From Candidatus Falkowbacteria bacterium RIFOXYC2_FULL_48_21 (GTDB lineage: Bacteria > Patescibacteriota > Patescibacteriia > UBA11705 > JABHMO01): a DNA stretch of 6,595 nt. The DNA is taken from NCBI GenBank assembly GCA_001778275.1, contig MFGM01000048.1, positions 1 through 6,595 of the forward strand. Reading direction: 5' to 3'. Below, one piece after another: positions 6,391 to 6,595 of this stretch (position 1 is the stretch's first letter; each line of letters opens with the position of its first letter). The notes below the pieces were generated by a model. That model had not been told where the DNA came from. It was given only the letters and a program-made list of their open reading frames with translations, and did no database searches. The translations under genes and the position numbers were made by a program.

Positions 6391-6430
6391 ACTCGCCACG
6401 CCAATGGACACGACTTATTCTGCCCTTGCA

Positions 6431-6595
6431 CTAACCACGAATCACTCGCTTAATCAACGGATTAATCCTTGTCACCACCTCATAATTGATCGTCTGGCAT
6501 TTCCTCGCCAATTCTTCCGCCGTAATTTCTTCGCGTCCTTGCCGACCAAGCAACACAACTTCATCTTCCAATTGGACATTCGCCACGTGGCTCAC
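6431..6595 (-). CDS. alr: Alanine racemase, C-terminal fragment (N-terminus outside window)
   Basis: The last 54 residues of a minus-strand protein end at TAG (6431-6433); the frame is open to the window edge. Alanine racemase is a PLP enzyme that interconverts L- and D-alanine in the cytoplasm to supply peptidoglycan synthesis. The visible part belongs to its C-terminal beta domain. It shows EDEVVLLGRQG, then EEITAEELARK, then TINYEVVTRINPLIKRV, which is the family's conserved tail order. The PLP lysine and catalytic tyrosine lie outside the window, so activity cannot be judged. The downstream gap of 186 nt to the yerC-like gene holds two hairpin repeats rather than a clear terminator. Confidence 0.93.
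   Translation of the reverse strand: MSHVANVQLEDEVVLLGRQGREEITAEELARKCQTINYEVVTRINPLIKRVIRG

Larger units (their letters stand above)
6245..6430. other. alr-yerC intergenic region
   Basis: This gap holds hairpin repeats A and B, a GC alternation at 6352-6360, the CGTGTACACG palindrome and an AT-rich stretch at 6250-6280 before yerC. I saw no convincing -35/-10 pair. Part of it would be coding if yerC starts at 6301 or 6313 instead of 6244. Confidence 0.6.

Overview
The window looks like a chromosomal piece from a bacterium of the Candidate Phyla Radiation (Patescibacteria). This is inferred from style rather than a marker gene: an alr - TrpR-like yerC - ftsQ string, weak or absent Shine-Dalgarno sites, and a very long secreted protein built from Ig-like modules. 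All three stop codons inside the window are TAA or TAG. The long gene has no in-frame TGA, so the standard bacterial code fits. No RNA gene, transposase, CRISPR array or phage gene was seen.

All convincing genes lie on the minus strand, so transcription runs from high to low coordinates. (1) 6431-6595 is the C-terminal end of alanine racemase (alr), which makes D-alanine for peptidoglycan. (2) 6245-6430 is a non-coding gap with two near-identical hairpin repeats and a perfect 10-bp palindrome. (3) 5930-6244 encodes a small TrpR/YerC-family DNA-binding protein. (4) 5047-5871 encodes an FtsQ/DivIB-type division protein with one membrane segment and a POTRA domain, followed by a good intrinsic terminator at 5013-5041. 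(5) 4843-5012 is an AT-rich regulatory region. It holds a perfect DnaA-box match, a promoter-like element, four AATTGTA repeats and a long leader hairpin. (6) From 4842 to the window edge at base 1 there is one uninterrupted frame of 1614 codons. It is the N-terminal part of a giant exported protein whose C-terminus is outside the window.

The giant protein dominates the window. It has a signal peptide, a first domain with a calcium-loop-like motif, about four Big_5/SbsA-type Ig-like domains, a further beta-sandwich region, and at least seven or eight tandem carboxypeptidase-regulatory-like/CnaB-like beta domains. I counted 24 cysteines that fall into 12 local pairs, which suggests a disulfide-stitched surface fibre. 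The first three genes concern wall synthesis and division. The giant gene sits behind a terminator with its own leader, so it is probably a separately controlled surface protein, possibly for adhesion or host contact.
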